NCBI RefSeq assembly: GCF_004135385.1
Contig: NZ_CP035493.1
Span: 3,043,440 to 3,107,439, forward strand
Length of the DNA: 64,000 nucleotides
Source: Xylanimonas protaetiae
Lineage (GTDB): Bacteria; Actinomycetota; Actinomycetes; Actinomycetales; Cellulomonadaceae
Reading direction: 5' to 3'
Shown here piece after piece: positions 47,586-56,917 of this stretch. Both the position numbers and the translations under genes were made by a program. The notes beneath the pieces were generated by a model. That model was not told the origin of the DNA, made no database searches, and saw only the letters and a program-made list of their open reading frames with translations. Numbering within the stretch: position 1 is the stretch's first letter; each line of letters begins with the position of its first letter.

Positions 47586-48235
47586 CCGGCCTCCCCGGCG
47601 CTCGCGGCCTGCCCCGCGGCGTCCGCGGCGAACAGGCGCCGCGCCGTCGTCACGTACTGGGCGCCCGCGAGCCAGTAGAGCGCGACGCCCCACCACGTGA
47701 ACGCCCACCCGACGATGTGCGCGACCGTGCCCAGGGCGCCCGGGTGCTGCGCGAGCAGCAGGAGCGGGAACGCGTACAGCAGCGCGAACGTGCCCGCCTT
47801 GCCGACGAGCGAGACCTCCAGCGGGCCGTACCCGTGCCGCGCCAGGACCGGCACGAGGCACGTGAGCATGAGGTCGCGGGCCGCGATCACCAGCACCAGC
47901 CACAGCGGCACCACGTCGCGCCACGCCAGGCCGACCAAGGTCACGAAGATGAACAGGCGGTCCGCGGCCGGGTCGAGCATCTGCCCCAGCCGGCTCGTCT
48001 GGTTCAGCCGGCGGGCCAGCATGCCGTCCAGCCAGTCCGTGAACCCGGAGAACGCGAGCACCGCCAGCGCCCACCCGTCGTGGTGCGACACGATCAGCAC
48101 CGCGAACACCGGCACCAGGGCCAGCCGCAGCACGCTGATGAGGTTGGGCACGGTCCAGACCGAGGAGCCGATCTCCTGATCCTGCTGCACGCCCACCGTC
48201 CCGTCGTCGTCACCGCTCGTGGCTCGGCACATCAT
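47582..48235 (-). CDS. pgsA: CDP-alcohol phosphatidyltransferase (PgsA-like)
   Basis: A membrane enzyme of about 217 residues that transfers a phosphatidyl group from CDP-diacylglycerol to an alcohol. The signature DG-x2-AR-x8-G-x3-D-x3-D is exact in DGMLARRLNQTSRLGQMLDP. It corresponds to Rv1822 (pgsA2) by position. The start is uncertain: two adjacent ATG codons lie at 48235 and 48232, where TATGAT also resembles a -10, and a longer frame begins further upstream. It leads the four-gene operon with DUF881, sbp and DUF881. Confidence 0.85.
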   Translation of the reverse strand: MMCRATSGDDDGTVGVQQDQEIGSSVWTVPNLISVLRLALVPVFAVLIVSHHDGWALAVLAFSGFTDWLDGMLARRLNQTSRLGQMLDPAADRLFIFVTLVGLAWRDVVPLWLVLVIAARDLMLTCLVPVLARHGYGPLEVSLVGKAGTFALLYAFPLLLLAQHPGALGTVAHIVGWAFTWWGVALYWLAGAQYVTTARRLFAADAAGQAASAGEAG

Positions 48236-48319
48236 ATTCACCGCAGCCCCGCCCCCGAGGGCTGCCACACCCGCCACGGTGACCGACCTCACCGCCGTCC
48301 GCACGCCGGGTGGCGTGCC

Positions 48320-48347
48320 TTGACCGTAAGATGGACCGACTCATCTT
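48320..48347 (+). promoter_or_regulatory. Candidate promoter for the DEAD-box helicase
   Basis: TTGACC (48320-48325) and CATCTT (48342-48347) are 16 bases apart. AAGATG (48328-48333) and CATCTT form an inverted repeat across the spacer. The transcript would have a leader of about 150 bases. Confidence 0.4.
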
Positions 48348-48429
48348 CGGAGTTCGTCGCTCTTCCCGCATCGTCGTGCGTCCGCCCCGGCCAGGCCAGG
48401 GAGCGGACAGGTGTGTGTAATCCGTGTCC

Positions 48430-48478
48430 CGGGAGCCGCGACCGCCCGTCCCTCACCTCGTGACGGGCAGGACTCCCG
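48430..48478 (+). ncRNA. Structured 5' leader of the DEAD-box helicase mRNA
   Basis: Nested stems can form: an outer CGGGAG/CTCCCG pair (48430-48435 with 48473-48478) and an inner GCCCGTC/GACGGGC pair (48444-48450 with 48462-48468). Long structured leaders are common on cold-inducible helicase mRNAs; temperature control here is an inference. Confidence 0.45.
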
Positions 48479-48505
48479 CTCTCCTGAACGGATCGGTGCT
48501 TCTTC

Positions 48506-50641
48506 ATGCCCACCACCCCTGACGTCGTCGCGCCCACCGAGGCCCCCGAGACCCCCGTCGAGCCCGGCTTCGACACCCTCGGCCTCCCCGCGACCCTCGA
48601 GGCCGCCGTCGCCGACCTCGGCTTCACCACCCCCTCGGCCATCCAGGAGCAGGCCATCCCGGCCCTCCTCGCCGGCCGCGACATCACCGGCGTCGCCCAG
48701 ACCGGCACCGGCAAGACCGCCGCGTTCGGCCTGCCGCTCCTCGCCGCGATCGACGCCGACCACCGCGCCGTCCAGGCGCTCGTCCTGACCCCCACGCGCG
48801 AGCTCGCCATCCAGGTGTCCGAAGCCATCGAGTCCTTCGCCAGCCACCTGCCCGACGTGCGCGTCCTCGCCGTCTACGGCGGCTCTCCCTACGTGCCCCA
48901 GCAGCGCGCCCTGCGCGACGGCGTCCACGTCGTCGTCGGCACCCCCGGCCGCGTCATCGACCACATCGAGCGCGGCGCCCTCGTGCTCGACCGCGCCACG
49001 TTCCTCGTCCTCGACGAGGCCGACGAGATGCTCCGCATGGGCTTCGCCGAGGACGTCGACCAGATCTTCGCCAAGGCCCCCGCCAAGCGCCAGGTCGCCC
49101 TCTTCTCCGCGACCATGCCGCCCGCCATCCGCGCCATCGCCGACGACCACCTCACCGACCCCGTCGAGATCGCCGTCGCCCGCCAGTCCTCCACCGTCTC
49201 CTCGGTGCACCAGGGCTACGCGATCGTCCCCTTCCGCCACAAGGTCGGCGCGCTCACCCGCATCCTCGCCACCTCCGACGCCGACGCGTCCATCGTCTTC
49301 ACCCGCACCCGCTCCGCCGCCGAGGAGGTCGGCGCCGCCCTCATCGAGAAGGGCATCTCCGCCGCCACCATCTCCGGCGACGTCGCCCAGAAGGAGCGCG
49401 AGAAGATCGTCGAGCGCCTCCGCAGCGGCGCCCTCGACGTCCTCGTCGCCACCGACGTCGCCGCCCGCGGCCTCGACGTCGACCGCATCGGCCTCGTCGT
49501 CAACTTCGACATCCCCCGCGAGCCCGAGGCCTACGTCCACCGCATCGGCCGCACCGGCCGAGCCGGACGGACCGGCCGCGCCGTCTCCTTCGTCACCCCC
49601 CACGAGCGCGGCAAGCTCAAGCACATCGAGTCGACCATCAAGACCACCCTCGAGGAGGTCGAGATCCCCTCGCCGCGCGACGTCTCCGCCCACCGCGCCC
49701 AGCGCATGCTCGACGCCGTCGCCGCCCGCACCGCCGCCGGCCGCCTCGACCTCTACAAGCAGCTCGTCCGCAACCTCGTCACCACCGGCGACGGCGAGAC
49801 CCCCGGCACCGTCGACCCCCAGCACGCCGTCGACCTCGCCGCCACCCTCCTCGCCCTCGCCGTCGGCGACGACGGCCCCCGCGCCCGCGCCGAGCAGGAG
49901 GAGTACGAGAAGGAGCAGGCCGAGGGCCGCGCCGCCCGCCAGGCCCGCGAGACCCGCAAGGCCGAGCTCGGCGCTCGCGGCGACCGCTTCGCCGACCGCG
50001 AGCGTCGCCCGCAGCGCGACGGCGAGGACCGCCAGCTCACGCGGGGCACCGGCATCCGCCGCCCCGCAGCGGGCACGCGCTACCGCGTCGCCGTCGGGCA
50101 CAAGGACGGCGTCAACCCGGGCGGCCTCGTCGGGGCGATCACGGGCGAGGGCGGTCTGACCGGTGGCGACATCGGCAAGATCGACATCTTCGGCTCGTTC
50201 TCGCTCGTCGACATCACGGCGCCGCTGAGCGACGACCAGGTGGACCGCCTGTCGCGCGCCCGCGTCGCCGGCCGCGCCCTGCGCCTGACGGTCGACCGGG
50301 GTGCCCCGGAGGGTGGCGCCCGCTCCTTCGACCGCCCGGCCCGTGCCGAGCGCTTCGACCGGTCGGACCGCCCGGTGCGCAGCGACCGCTACGAGCGCGG
50401 CGACCGCCCGGAGCGCTTCGAGCGCAGCGACCGCCCGGCCCGTGGCGACCGCTACGAGCGGTCGGACCGCCCGGCGCGCACGGGTGGCTACGACCGCTCG
50501 GAGCGCCCGGCGCGCACGGGTGGCTACGACCGCTCGGAGCGCCCGGCGCGCACCTCGGGCGGCTACGACCGTCCCGCCCGCAGCGGCGGGTTCGACCGCG
50601 CGGGCCGCGACGAGCGTCCGGCGCGCAAGCCGCGCTGGTGA
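48506..50641 (+). CDS. deaD: DEAD-box RNA helicase (DeaD/CsdA type)
   Basis: A 711-residue RNA helicase. Walker A AQTGTGKT is at residues 64-71, DEAD at 170-173, SAT follows, and HRIGRTGRAGRTGR is the arginine-finger motif. A DeaD-type RNA-binding domain (YRVAVGHKDGVNPGGLVGAI) lies near residue 530. The last 110 residues are a low-complexity tail of repeated DRPAR, RSDRP and GGYDR units, likely an unstructured RNA-binding or condensate-forming region. It is one of only five + strand genes right of the dif site. A very strong hairpin follows. Confidence 0.92.
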   Translation: MPTTPDVVAPTEAPETPVEPGFDTLGLPATLEAAVADLGFTTPSAIQEQAIPALLAGRDITGVAQTGTGKTAAFGLPLLAAIDADHRAVQALVLTPTRELAIQVSEAIESFASHLPDVRVLAVYGGSPYVPQQRALRDGVHVVVGTPGRVIDHIERGALVLDRATFLVLDEADEMLRMGFAEDVDQIFAKAPAKRQVALFSATMPPAIRAIADDHLTDPVEIAVARQSSTVSSVHQGYAIVPFRHKVGALTRILATSDADASIVFTRTRSAAEEVGAALIEKGISAATISGDVAQKEREKIVERLRSGALDVLVATDVAARGLDVDRIGLVVNFDIPREPEAYVHRIGRTGRAGRTGRAVSFVTPHERGKLKHIESTIKTTLEEVEIPSPRDVSAHRAQRMLDAVAARTAAGRLDLYKQLVRNLVTTGDGETPGTVDPQHAVDLAATLLALAVGDDGPRARAEQEEYEKEQAEGRAARQARETRKAELGARGDRFADRERRPQRDGEDRQLTRGTGIRRPAAGTRYRVAVGHKDGVNPGGLVGAITGEGGLTGGDIGKIDIFGSFSLVDITAPLSDDQVDRLSRARVAGRALRLTVDRGAPEGGARSFDRPARAERFDRSDRPVRSDRYERGDRPERFERSDRPARGDRYERSDRPARTGGYDRSERPARTGGYDRSERPARTSGGYDRPARSGGFDRAGRDERPARKPRW

Positions 50642-50650
50642 CCAGCCGCT

Positions 50651-50700
50651 GACGCACGACGGGTGCGGGTCCCTGCGGGGACCCGCACCCGTCGTGCGTC
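50651..50700. terminator. 23-bp perfect hairpin terminator
   Basis: A 23-bp perfect stem with a 4-base loop ends the helicase gene and overlaps the stop codon of the convergent PH-domain gene. It is the strongest terminator-like structure in the window. Confidence 0.85.
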
Positions 50701-51140
50701 TAGAGCTGCTCGGCCGCCTCGCCCCGGCTGCGGACGAGGCGCGCGAGGCGGGTCGCCTCGCGCATGCCGCGCTCCCCGTCGGCGCGCTGGACCGCCATGA
50801 CGGGCCACGTCGTGCCGTCCGCGAGGTCGAGGACGACCCACGGGTCGTCGACCGTGAGGCGGACCGCGACGATCTCGGGCCACGCCAGCCGCCGGGTCCG
50901 CAGGATGTTGCGCACCACCAGCCCGTCCGCCGACGGCCGGGCATGCACGCCGCCCATGCGCCACAGCAGCAGCGCCGCCAGGGCGGCGAACACGACGAAC
51001 GACCAGCGGTTCGCCGACGAGGACGAGCCCGGCGCGTCCGAGCCGAGCCCCACGAGGAGCGACCCGCCGACGGCAAGAGCCCCCACGAGCCACGCCGCGA
51101 CGGTCGCCCACAGCGGGCGGAACACGCGGTCGTCGCCCAT
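50700..51140 (-). CDS. PH-domain membrane protein
   Basis: A 146-residue protein with two N-terminal membrane helices and a C-terminal bacterial PH-like domain (VVRNILRTRRLAWPEIVAVRL, then WVVLDLADGTTWPV). Rv1417-like proteins occupy the same spot near ribH in mycobacteria. Function is unknown. It follows hisG by 24 bases on the same strand. Confidence 0.8.
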   Translation of the reverse strand: MGDDRVFRPLWATVAAWLVGALAVGGSLLVGLGSDAPGSSSSANRWSFVVFAALAALLLWRMGGVHARPSADGLVVRNILRTRRLAWPEIVAVRLTVDDPWVVLDLADGTTWPVMAVQRADGERGMREATRLARLVRSRGEAAEQL

Positions 51141-51164
51141 GGGGGCTCCCGTCCTACGAGGTCG

Positions 51165-52013
51165 TCAGAGGCGCGACGCCAGGATCGACGTCACGAGCAC
51201 GCCGCGCGCCCCGACGTCGTACAACGCGTCCATCGTCCTGTTCATCGTGGCGCGCTCCACCATGACGCGCACCGCGGACCAGCCGGACTCGTGCAGCGGC
51301 GACACCGTGGGCGACTCGAAGCCCGGGGTGATGCCCACGGCCGCCTCGAGCAGGTCGTTGGGCACGACGTAGTCCATGAGCACCCACTGGCGGGCCGTGA
51401 GCACACCCTGGAGGCGACGCGTGAGCACCGAGATGCCGTTCGTCGGGTCGGCGTCCGCGCGGCGGATCAGCACGGCCTCCGACCGCAGGATCGGCTCGGC
51501 GAACACCTCGAGCCCGGCGGCCCGCAGCGTCGTGCCGGTCTCGACGACGTCGGCGATCACGTCCGCGACGCCGAGCTGCACGGACGACTCCACGGCGCCG
51601 TCCAGGTGGACGATCGCGGACGGCTCCACGCCCTGGTCGGCCAGGTGGTTGCCCACGAGCGTCGTGTACGACGACGCGACGCGCTTGCCGGCGATGTCGG
51701 CCGTCGACGTCATGGTGCCCGCCGGGGCGGCGAACCGGAACGTCGAGCGGGCGAACCCGAGCGGCAGGTGCTCGACGGCCGCGGCACCCGAGTCGAGCAG
51801 CAGGTCGCGGCCGGTGATGCCGGCGTCGACGGTGCCCGTGCCGACGTACACGGCGACGTCGCGCGGGCGCAGGAAGAAGAACTCGGCGTCGTTCTCGGGG
51901 TCGGCGAGCACGAGCTCGCGCGAGTCACGGCGCTGCTTGTAGCCGGCCTCGCGGAGCATCGCGACGGCGGGTTCGGACAGGGAGCCCTTGTTGGGCACGG
52001 CGATGCGGAGCAC
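51165..52013 (-). CDS. hisG: ATP phosphoribosyltransferase (long form)
   Basis: Catalyses the first step of histidine synthesis, joining ATP and PRPP. The 282-residue length and the C-terminal regulatory domain ([24 protein letters not shown]) identify the hexameric long form that is feedback-inhibited by histidine. [15 protein letters not shown] and [12 protein letters not shown] (PRPP loop) are conserved. It follows hisE on the same strand and is probably co-transcribed with it. Confidence 0.95.
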   Translation of the reverse strand: MLRIAVPNKGSLSEPAVAMLREAGYKQRRDSRELVLADPENDAEFFFLRPRDVAVYVGTGTVDAGITGRDLLLDSGAAAVEHLPLGFARSTFRFAAPAGTMTSTADIAGKRVASSYTTLVGNHLADQGVEPSAIVHLDGAVESSVQLGVADVIADVVETGTTLRAAGLEVFAEPILRSEAVLIRRADADPTNGISVLTRRLQGVLTARQWVLMDYVVPNDLLEAAVGITPGFESPTVSPLHESGWSAVRVMVERATMNRTMDALYDVGARGVLVTSILASRL

Positions 52014-52054
52014 GGTTTCCTCGTTCAGCTGGTCGTGACGGGCGGCGGGGCGGC

Positions 52055-52318
52055 TCAGAGGTGCGTGTACACGTCCTCGAGCCTCAGGCCCTTCGCCACC
52101 ATGAGCACCTGCAGGTGGTAGAGCAGCTGGGAGATCTCCTCGGCCGTGCGCTCGTCGGTCTCGTACTCGGCGGCCATCCAGACCTCGGCCGCCTCCTCGA
52201 CGATCTTCTTGCCGATCGCATGGACGCCGGCGTCGAGCTCCTTGACGGTGCCCGAGCCCTCCGGGCGGGTCACGGACTTCTCGGTCAGCTCGGCGAACAG
52301 CGCGTCGAAGGTCTTCAC
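52055..52318 (-). CDS. hisE: Phosphoribosyl-ATP diphosphatase
   Basis: An 87-residue enzyme of the second step of histidine synthesis. [14 protein letters not shown] and [18 protein letters not shown] form the all-alpha NTP pyrophosphatase core with its Glu metal ligands. The GTG start is set by TAGGCT 7 bases upstream (52326-52331, minus strand), so hisEG are probably transcribed as a leaderless mRNA. The rest of the histidine pathway is not in the window. Confidence 0.93.
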   Translation of the reverse strand: MKTFDALFAELTEKSVTRPEGSGTVKELDAGVHAIGKKIVEEAAEVWMAAEYETDERTAEEISQLLYHLQVLMVAKGLRLEDVYTHL

Positions 52319-52418
52319 GCCGCTCAGCCTAGGCGAACCGGCCACTCCCCTCGGGGCTGGTTCGCCCAGCGGACGGTGACCGGTTCGACACACTGAGGCG
52401 CTTGGCACACTATTTCTG

Positions 52419-52889
52419 TCAGGCGAGAGCACGCAAGGCGACGACGGTGGCGACCGCCGCCTGCGCCGCCTCGTAGCCCTTGTCCTCGTGGCTGCCCGCG
52501 AGGCCCGCGCGGTCGAGCGCCTGGGCGTCGTCGTCGCACGTGAGGACGCCGAAGCCGACCGGGACGCCCGTGCGGACGCTCACGTCCGTCAGGCCCATCG
52601 TGGCCGCCTGGCACACGTAGTCGAAGTGCGGCGTCCCGCCGCGGATGACGACGCCGAGGGCGACGACGGCGTCCGCCCCTCCCCCGGCGGCCCGGGCGGC
52701 CGCGACGGGCAGCTCGAACGAGCCCGGTACGCGGACCTCCGTGACGTCGGTGACGCCCGCGTCGGCGAGCGCGCGGCGCGTGCCGTCGAGCAGGCCGTCC
52801 ATGACCTGCGTGTGCCAGCTCGCCGCGACGACGACGACGCGCAGGCCGCGCCCGTCGACGGTGAGGGTGGGTGCTCCGTGGCCGCTCAT
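52419..52889 (-). CDS. ribH: 6,7-dimethyl-8-ribityllumazine synthase
   Basis: Joins the ribityl-pyrimidine and dihydroxybutanone phosphate into lumazine. The 156-residue protein has [29 protein letters not shown] and the [14 protein letters not shown] active-site stretch. The ATG has a good ribosome binding site (AAGGAG) and overlaps the ribBA stop (ATGA). It is the last gene of the rib operon. Confidence 0.95.
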   Translation of the reverse strand: MSGHGAPTLTVDGRGLRVVVVAASWHTQVMDGLLDGTRRALADAGVTDVTEVRVPGSFELPVAAARAAGGGADAVVALGVVIRGGTPHFDYVCQAATMGLTDVSVRTGVPVGFGVLTCDDDAQALDRAGLAGSHEDKGYEAAQAAVATVVALRALA

Positions 52890-54169
52890 GCGTTCTCCTT
52901 CGTGGCTGCCTTGCTCAGCTCGAGCAGGTGGCCCATCGACAGCTTCTTGGTGGTCAGGTAGTGCTCGTTCTCCGGTCCGACGCCCACCTCGAGGGGCTCG
53001 CGCCCCACGACGTCGACGCCGGCGGCCCGCAGGCCGTCCACCTTGAGCGGGTTGTTGGTCAGCAGGCGCACGCGGCGCAGGCCGAGGTCGCGCAGGATGG
53101 CCGCGGCGGCACCGAACTCGCGCGCGTCGACGGGCAGGCCCAGCTCGACGTTCGCCTCCACGGTGTCCCGGCCCTGGTCCTGGAGCGCGTACGCGGCCAC
53201 CTTCGCGGACAGGCCGATGCCGCGCCCCTCGTGCCCGTGCAGGTGCACGACGGCACCGCCGTGCTCCGCCACCGCGCGCAGCGACGCGCGCAGCTGGGGG
53301 CCGCAGTCGCAGCGCAGGGAGCCGAACGAGTCGCCCGTGAGGCACTCCGAGTGCACGCGGACCCACGGCGTGTGCTCCCCCGCCGTGCCGGCGCCGTCGG
53401 CGACCAGGGCGACGTGCTCGGCGTCCGTGACGAGGTCGCGGTAGGCGTGCATGCGGAACTCGCCGTGCTCGGTGGGCAGCCGCGACGCGGCGACGTGCAC
53501 GACGCGCGGCACGTCGTCGTCGGCCGCCGCGGGCGCGGTGCGCGGCGGGCCGACGGGTTCACCCGTGCCCAGCCACCGGGCCAGGTCGGCGATCGTGAGG
53601 AGCTCGAGCCCGTGCTCGGCGGCGAGCGCGTACGCCTCGTGCAGGCGCACCATGCGGCCGTCGTCGTGCACCAGCTCGGCGATGACGCCCACCTCGCCCG
53701 CACCCGCGAGCCGGACGAGGTCGACGGCGGCCTCCGTGTGCCCGGGGCGTTCCAGGACGCCGCCGGGGACGGCGCGCAGGGGCAGCACGTGGCCGGGGCG
53801 GATGAGGTCGCCGGGCGTCGCGGCCGGGTCGGCGAGGACGTGCAGCGTGCGGGCGCGGTCGGCGGCGGAGATGCCGGTGGTCACGCCCGCGGCGGCGTCG
53901 ACGGACACGCAGTAGGCGGTGCGGCGCGGGTCGCGGTTGTCGGCCACCATGAGCGGCAGGTCGAGGGCGTCGGCCCGCTCGGCGGGCATCGGCGCGCACA
54001 GGTAGCCCGACGTGTGCCGCACGGTCCACGCGACCCACTCCGCCGTGACGTGCGCCGCGGCCAGGACGACGTCCACCTCGCTCTCCCGGTCGACGTCGTC
54101 GGCCACGAGCACGGGCCGGCCGTCCGCGAGCGCCGTGAGGGCGCGGGCGACGGTGCCGGGGACGTTCAT
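52886..54169 (-). CDS. ribBA: Bifunctional DHBP synthase / GTP cyclohydrolase II
   Basis: A 427-residue fusion that supplies both riboflavin precursors. The RibB half (to about residue 205) contains [10 protein letters not shown], where most enzymes read DEDRENEGD, and [16 protein letters not shown]. The RibA half holds the zinc cysteines in [18 protein letters not shown] and the EGRGIGL loop. The RibB variation leaves the acidic residues in place, so activity is likely. Start and stop overlap ribE and ribH by four bases, so the operon is tightly coupled. Confidence 0.94.
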   Translation of the reverse strand: MNVPGTVARALTALADGRPVLVADDVDRESEVDVVLAAAHVTAEWVAWTVRHTSGYLCAPMPAERADALDLPLMVADNRDPRRTAYCVSVDAAAGVTTGISAADRARTLHVLADPAATPGDLIRPGHVLPLRAVPGGVLERPGHTEAAVDLVRLAGAGEVGVIAELVHDDGRMVRLHEAYALAAEHGLELLTIADLARWLGTGEPVGPPRTAPAAADDDVPRVVHVAASRLPTEHGEFRMHAYRDLVTDAEHVALVADGAGTAGEHTPWVRVHSECLTGDSFGSLRCDCGPQLRASLRAVAEHGGAVVHLHGHEGRGIGLSAKVAAYALQDQGRDTVEANVELGLPVDAREFGAAAAILRDLGLRRVRLLTNNPLKVDGLRAAGVDVVGREPLEVGVGPENEHYLTTKKLSMGHLLELSKAATKENA

Positions 54170-54773
54170 GCGCGTGCTCCGGTCTGCCCGAGCATGCGTT
54201 CGACGTACTTGGCGAGGACGTCGACCTCGACGTTGACGTGGTCGCCGGGGGTGAGGGTGCCGAGGGTGGTGAGGTCGAGGGTGGTGGGGATGAGGGCGAC
54301 GCCGAAGCCGGTGTCGGTGACGTGGGTGACGGTGAGGGAGACGCCGGCCAGCGCGATGGAGCCTTGGGGGCGACGTAGCGGCGCAGGTGCGGGGGGAGGT
54401 CGAAGGTGAGCTCGTCCCAGCGGGGTCCGGGGTTGCGGTCCACGAGGGTGGCGGCGCCGTCGACGTGGCCTTGGACGACGTGGCCGTCGAGTCGTCCGGT
54501 GGCGGCCACTGCTCTCTCGAGGTTGACGGGGCTGCCGGGGGTGAGGGTGCCGAGGGTGGTGAGGCGGAGGGTCTGGGGCATGACGTCGGCGGTGAAGGTG
54601 CCGTCGTGGTGGGTGACGACGGTGAGGCAGACGCCGTCGACGGCGATGGAGGCGCCGTGGTGGGTGTCGGAGGTGATGGTGGGGGCGTCGATGGTGAGGG
54701 TGGCGTCGCGGCCGTCGTCGTGGTGCTCGATGGTGCGGATGGTGCCGCGTTCTTCGACGATTCCGGTGAACAT
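54166..54773 (-). CDS. ribE: Riboflavin synthase (frameshifted in this sequence)
   Basis: Riboflavin synthase alpha chain dismutates two lumazines to riboflavin. The first lumazine-binding domain starts MFTGIVEERG and continues to GHVVQGHVDG; the second domain (GVSLTVTHVTDTGFGVALIP) lies in another frame. The break is the CCCCC run at 54366-54370; a sixth C gives YVAPQGSIALAGVSL and a 202-residue protein of normal length. The sense strand is extremely C-rich here. The start overlaps the ribD stop (TGATG). Confidence 0.9.
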
Positions 54774-55870
54774 CAGGCCTCCGTGGTGGGGGTGGCGCGG
54801 GCGACGAGCAGGAGGTCGTCGCCGAGGCGGTGGGTGGTGGTGGTGTGCCAGCGGGGGGCGTCGGCGAGGGTGGTGATGCCGAAGGGTGTGACGGCGGTGG
54901 GGCCGGCGCCGAGGAGGACGGGGGCGAGGTAGGCGTGGAGCTCGTCGACGAGGCCATGGGTGAGGAGGGCGCCGGCGAGGGCGGGGCCGCCTTCGACGAG
55001 GAGGTGGCGGGTCTCGTGCTCGTGGAGGGTGGCGAGGACGTGGTGGACGTCGTGGGTGCGCAGGTGGAGGAGCGGTCCGCCGGCGCCGTGGAGGCGGGCG
55101 TCGGGGGGCAGGTCGCGGTGGCCGACGACGACGCGCAGGGGCTGGTGGGCGGCGAGGTGGCCGTCGGGGGTGCGGGCGGTGAGGGCGGGGTCGTCGGTGA
55201 GGGCGGTGCCGGTGGTGACGGCGATGGCGTCGACGGTGGCGCGGACGGTGTGGGCGTGGGTGCGGGCGGCGGTGCCGGTGATCCACCGGGAGGTGCCGTC
55301 GGGGGCGGCGACGCGGCCGTCGAGGGTGGTGGCGGTCTTGAGGGTGACCCAGGGGCGGTGGTGGGTGAGGGCGTGGTGCCAGTGCCTCACGAGCTCGAGG
55401 GCTTGGGCGGCGCGGGTGCCGGTGGTGACGGTGACGCCGTGCTCGCGCAGGGTCTGGGCTCCCCCGCCGGAGGTGGTGCCGGGGTCGGGGATGGCGTGCT
55501 CGACGTGGGTGATGCCGGCGGCGAGGAGGGCCTGGGCGCAGGGGCCGGTGCGTCCGGTGTGGTTGCAGGGTTCGAGGGTGACGACGGCGGTGGCGCCGCG
55601 GGTGTCGTGGCCGCGGGCGCGGGCGGCGGCGAGGGCGTCGACCTCGGCGTGGGGGGTGCCGGCGCCGCGGTGCCAGCCTTCGCCGAGCACGGGCCGGTCC
55701 CCGGTGGGTGCGGGCGGGCCGAGGAGGACGCAGCCGACGCGCGGGTTGGGGCCGTGCGCGGGCCCGCGCAGCGCGAGGGTGAGGGCGCGGTCCATGGCGG
55801 CGGCGACGTCAGGGAGCCAGTCGGGGGCGCCGGGGGGCGTGCCGGTGTCCTCGCGGGGCGTGTGAACCAT
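54773..55870 (-). CDS. ribD: Bifunctional riboflavin deaminase/reductase
   Basis: Carries out the two RibD steps of riboflavin synthesis. The N-terminal deaminase has the zinc motif HAEVDAL and EPCNHTGRTGPC; the C-terminal reductase contains KTATTLDGRVAAPDGTSRWI and the LLVEGGPALAGALL loop. The 365-residue length is normal. The ATG has a GGAGG site that would be exposed or hidden by the FMN riboswitch upstream. It is the first gene of the ribD-ribE-ribBA-ribH operon. Confidence 0.95.
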   Translation of the reverse strand: MVHTPREDTGTPPGAPDWLPDVAAAMDRALTLALRGPAHGPNPRVGCVLLGPPAPTGDRPVLGEGWHRGAGTPHAEVDALAAARARGHDTRGATAVVTLEPCNHTGRTGPCAQALLAAGITHVEHAIPDPGTTSGGGAQTLREHGVTVTTGTRAAQALELVRHWHHALTHHRPWVTLKTATTLDGRVAAPDGTSRWITGTAARTHAHTVRATVDAIAVTTGTALTDDPALTARTPDGHLAAHQPLRVVVGHRDLPPDARLHGAGGPLLHLRTHDVHHVLATLHEHETRHLLVEGGPALAGALLTHGLVDELHAYLAPVLLGAGPTAVTPFGITTLADAPRWHTTTTHRLGDDLLLVARATPTTEA

Positions 55871-55944
55871 CGGTCCTCCGGGGCGTCCTCGCTCCGGGGG
55901 TGCACGACGGGCCCGGGTCGCCGTGAGGCGCACCGGTCCGTCAC

Positions 55945-55964
55945 GGCGCACGATGGCGTGCGCC
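55945..55964 (-). promoter_or_regulatory. Hairpin after the FMN riboswitch (possible expression platform)
   Basis: GGCGCACG and CGTGCGCC form an 8-bp stem with a 4-base loop, between the riboswitch and ribD. It could take part in ligand-dependent folding, but no U-tract is present, so control may be at translation. Confidence 0.4.
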
Positions 55965-55971
55965 GCACATG

Positions 55972-56115
55972 CGCCTCTCATCCGGACTTTCACCGTCGGC
56001 CCTGGGGTCTCACCAGGTCGGCCGCGCGACCCCTGGCGGGGTCGTGCGGTTCGCGGGCTCGTGCACGGGTTGCGTGCCATCACCGCCGGCGCGGAGTTTC
56101 ACCGCCCCCGGAGCA
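55972..56115 (-). ncRNA. FMN riboswitch (RFN element)
   Basis: On the minus strand the element opens with GCTCCGGGGG and GGTGAAACTCC, continues with CCGGCGGTGATGGC, and closes with GCCGACGGTGAAAGTCCGGA followed by TGAGAG. These are the strictly conserved RFN blocks, in order and with normal spacing. It lies about 100 bases upstream of ribD and should lower rib operon expression when FMN is plentiful. Confidence 0.95.
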
Positions 56116-56199
56116 TGCTGGGTCGATCCTGCCACGGGTGGCGGTACGAGGGCGCGGGGTGACGTGTGACGTCCGCTATACGGGTCGGAGGGCGGCCGG

Positions 56200-56862
56200 T
56201 CAGTGGGTGTGGGCGCTCGCGAGGGCGCGCAGGGCGTCGATCTCGGCGGGGATGTCGTCGGCCCCGTACACGGCGGACCCGGCGACGAACACGTTGGCTC
56301 CGGCGTCGGCCGCGCGCTCGATCGTCGTGCGGGACACGCCGCCGTCGACCTGCACCCACACGTCGAGGCCCGACTCGCTGATCGCCTTCCGGGCGCGGCG
56401 GATCTTCGCGAGGGTGCCGTCGATGAACGTCTGGCCGCCGAACCCGGGCTCCACGGTCATGACGAGGATCATGTCGACCTCGGCGAGCAGGTCGAGGAAC
56501 GGCTCGACCGGGGTGGCGGGGCGCAGCGCGACGCCGGCCCGGGCGCCGAGGCGGCGCAGCTCGCGCGCCAGGCGCACGGGTGCCTGCGCGGCCTCGGCGT
56601 GGAACGTCACGGACGCGGCGCCGGCCTCGGCGAACTGCGGCGCCCACCGGTCGGGGTCGTCGATCATCAGGTGCGCGTCCAGCGGCAGCGGCGAGATCGC
56701 CGCGAGCCGGTCGAACACCGGCAGCCCCAGGGTCAGGTTGGGCACGAAGTGGTTGTCCATGACGTCGACGTGGGCGTAGTCGGCGGACTTGATGGCATGC
56801 AGGTCCCGCTCGAGGTTCGCGAAGTCGGCGGACAGGATGCTCGGGTTGATCAGCGCTGCCAT
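56200..56862 (-). CDS. rpe: Ribulose-phosphate 3-epimerase
   Basis: Interconverts ribulose 5-phosphate and xylulose 5-phosphate in the pentose phosphate pathway. The 220-residue TIM barrel starts [16 protein letters not shown], has metal-site [31 protein letters not shown] and VDGGV. TACGCT lies 7 bases before the ATG, so it has its own leaderless promoter, separate from the rib operon. The order rsmB-rpe-ribD is conserved in actinobacteria. Confidence 0.96.
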   Translation of the reverse strand: MAALINPSILSADFANLERDLHAIKSADYAHVDVMDNHFVPNLTLGLPVFDRLAAISPLPLDAHLMIDDPDRWAPQFAEAGAASVTFHAEAAQAPVRLARELRRLGARAGVALRPATPVEPFLDLLAEVDMILVMTVEPGFGGQTFIDGTLAKIRRARKAISESGLDVWVQVDGGVSRTTIERAADAGANVFVAGSAVYGADDIPAEIDALRALASAHTH

Positions 56863-56917
56863 GATGCCCAGCGTAGGGCCCTGACCATGCTGGACAGCGC
56901 CCGGGGAGGCGTTGGTG

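Noticed and set aside
52407-52436. A promoter TTGCGT-N18-TAGTGT inside the end of ribH for hisE
   Set aside because: TAGGCT 7 bases before the hisE start is a better fit to the leaderless pattern, although a second promoter cannot be excluded.
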